64,000 nucleotides of DNA from Prorocentrum cordatum (lineage: Eukaryota; Sar; Dinophyceae; Prorocentrales; Prorocentraceae): assembly GCA_963575745.1 (NCBI GenBank), contig CAUYUJ010008557.1, positions 824,056-888,055 on the forward strand, read 5' to 3'. Below are positions 63,145 through 64,000 of the stretch, one piece after another. The position numbers and the translations under genes are program-made. The notes under the pieces were generated by a model, which was not told where the DNA came from, searched no databases, and was given only the letters and a program-made list of their open reading frames with translations. Each line of letters opens with the position of its first letter. Positions within the stretch are counted from its first letter, which is position 1.

Positions 63145-63933
63145 TCAGAGCTCTGTAAATAGAACTCCGGGGCATGATAGAACAAGGCCTGGTCTTGCCC
63201 CGCGCTGCCCCCCCCCCGCCCCCCTCGCGCTCCGACTCACCCCTGCCCCCCCTGAGTCCCTGCGCAGACAGCCCTGCGGGGCCTGAGTGGCCCTGGCGGC
63301 CCTAAGGTCAGGCCCACTGCACGCCCTGTGGGCGAATGAGTCGATCTGCTGCTCGACTGGGGATTGCGCGGCCGCGGCTGAGACCTGCGCGGTCTGATCG
63401 CACCCGCCGCTGAGGCCGCGGAACTCCCGGCGCCGCTGCGTCGCCGGCTGCTGCCCGAGGGCGTGGATCGCCGGCGAGTCCGCGCCTGAATCCTGGATTG
63501 CGAAGTTGATGATGGCAGAGAGTTGGGCTGGCGCAGCTGACGTCGTCGCGCGCTGAAAGAAGTCCCTGGCGCACGTCGCGCGCAGCCGCGGGATCTGCCC
63601 GGGCGCGCATGGGGGGTCCTGGGCCTGACCCCACTCCGCGATTGCCTGCTTCATCTGCCGACTGCATTCGCAGGGGCTGAATTCGGCGAACATGGGCCGC
63701 AATTCGACGGAGCTGAGCCGCTGGCTGATCCCTGACACCATCTCCGAATCGCACTGCCGGGCGTTTTGCGCGGCCTGCGCCCTCTGACAGACGCTGTGGA
63801 GGATGTGGGCGCTGATCCCCGGGAGGCCGACCTGAAGGCAACCGACGCAGAGCTGCGCGCGGTCCCAGCCCCGAGCCGAGCACATGCTGAAGGCTACCGC
63901 CGCGGCCGCGACGGCGAGCGAGGGGGCGAGCAT
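63145..63933 (-). CDS. Secreted Cys-rich protein, probable first exon or single-exon gene
   Basis: From ATG 63933 the minus strand encodes up to 262 residues beginning MLAPSLAVAAAAVAFSMCSA, a typical signal peptide, followed by a Cys-spaced region (Cys at about 18, 29, 32, 49, 61, 88, 90, 109 and 121) with helical spacing (PGISAHILHSVCQRAQAAQN; MKQAIAEW). After about residue 165 the sequence becomes Ala/Arg/Gln-rich, so an exon end near 63440 is possible. It is probably exported or membrane-lumen located. The family is not recognised. Two CTTCGCAGACCTGC direct repeats stand just before the ATG. Confidence 0.5.
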   Translation of the reverse strand: MLAPSLAVAAAAVAFSMCSARGWDRAQLCVGCLQVGLPGISAHILHSVCQRAQAAQNARQCDSEMVSGISQRLSSVELRPMFAEFSPCECSRQMKQAIAEWGQAQDPPCAPGQIPRLRATCARDFFQRATTSAAPAQLSAIINFAIQDSGADSPAIHALGQQPATQRRREFRGLSGGCDQTAQVSAAAAQSPVEQQIDSFAHRACSGPDLRAARATQAPQGCLRRDSGGAGVSRSARGAGGGQRGARPGLVLSCPGVLFTEL

Positions 63934-64000
63934 CGCTGCAGGTCTGCGAAGTCTGAAGTTCGCAGGTCTGCGAAGCCTGAAACAGGAAGCTTGAGCCCGC

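Noticed and set aside
63989-63998. Minus-strand GGCTCAAG just before the secreted-protein gene.
   Set aside because: Only eight leader bases match and the preceding bases do not; the window ends there.
1-64000. CRISPR arrays, bacterial promoters, ribosome binding sites, tRNA or rRNA genes.
   Set aside because: None seen. The tandem repeats present (12 bp, 60 bp, 83 bp) lack spacer structure, and the genome is eukaryotic.

Overview
ORGANISM: The window looks like nuclear DNA of a dinoflagellate. Reasons seen in the sequence: several genomic relicts of the dinoflagellate trans-spliced leader (core CCATTTTGGCTCAAG) at 7654, 26478 (tandem), 61604 and, on the minus strand, 35463; introns with GC or GT donors and G after the acceptor; very high G+C, huge GGA/TCC and GAT microsatellites, and dense degenerate LINE, DIRS-order and copia retroelements of the kinds reported from dinoflagellate genomes. 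The G+C-rich, repeat-heavy character would suit a Prorocentrum-like genome, but species cannot be fixed from this window. There are no bacterial-type operons, RBSs or CRISPR arrays. LAYOUT: 1-6232 holds four exons of a coiled-coil protein gene (plus strand, 5' end outside the window) whose introns are packed with dispersed repeats. Four copies of a MITE with long inverted repeats lie between 1.5 and 13.9 kb. 7.65-9.6 kb is an internally deleted LINE with an intact ORF1 and a spliced-leader relict at its 5' end. 9.6-17 kb is mostly gene-poor, with GGA and GAT microsatellites and one plausible lone exon at 15.2 kb. 17.0-17.9 kb is a LINE 3' fragment. 18.06-24.83 kb is an almost complete tyrosine-recombinase (DIRS-order) retrotransposon with the diagnostic split direct repeats A1...B1-A2-B2, encoding a Cys-Pro-rich membrane protein, a Gag-like protein, RT-RNase H, a tyrosine recombinase and a C5-methyltransferase-like domain. 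26.5-27.9 kb is a broken LINE ORF1 behind tandem spliced-leader relicts. 28.3-37.4 kb is a giant GGA/TCC palindrome with a central array of hairpins, split by a full-length but decayed minus-strand LINE (29.26-35.46 kb). 37.6-50.4 kb is a decayed copia-type polyprotein (Gag, protease, integrase, RT, RNase H, then a second methyltransferase-like domain), itself interrupted by a roughly 1 kb repeat also found at 2.4-3.0 kb. 50.5-53.9 kb carries an unrecognised degenerate coding stretch with a J-domain-like motif and a long proline-rich ORF. 55.84-56.36 kb is an exactly phased 83-bp satellite. 56.65-60.3 kb is an A/C-rich block of decayed ORFs of unknown origin. 60.5-61.6 kb is microsatellite, followed by a spliced-leader-marked ORF (61717-62538). 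A minus-strand secreted Cys-rich protein gene (63145-63933) ends the window. HOW IT FITS: nearly everything recognisable is retroelement. The repeated association of spliced-leader relicts with LINE 5' ends suggests that LINE RNAs were trans-spliced before reverse transcription. Three of four relicts sit directly against TCC-rich tracts, suggesting that such microsatellites are insertion targets. Two unrelated retroelement orders here carry methyltransferase-like domains with a Pro-Cys motif. Ordinary host genes are limited to the coiled-coil gene, the lone exon at 15.2 kb, the 63.9 kb secreted protein and perhaps the 61.7 and 52.2 kb ORFs.
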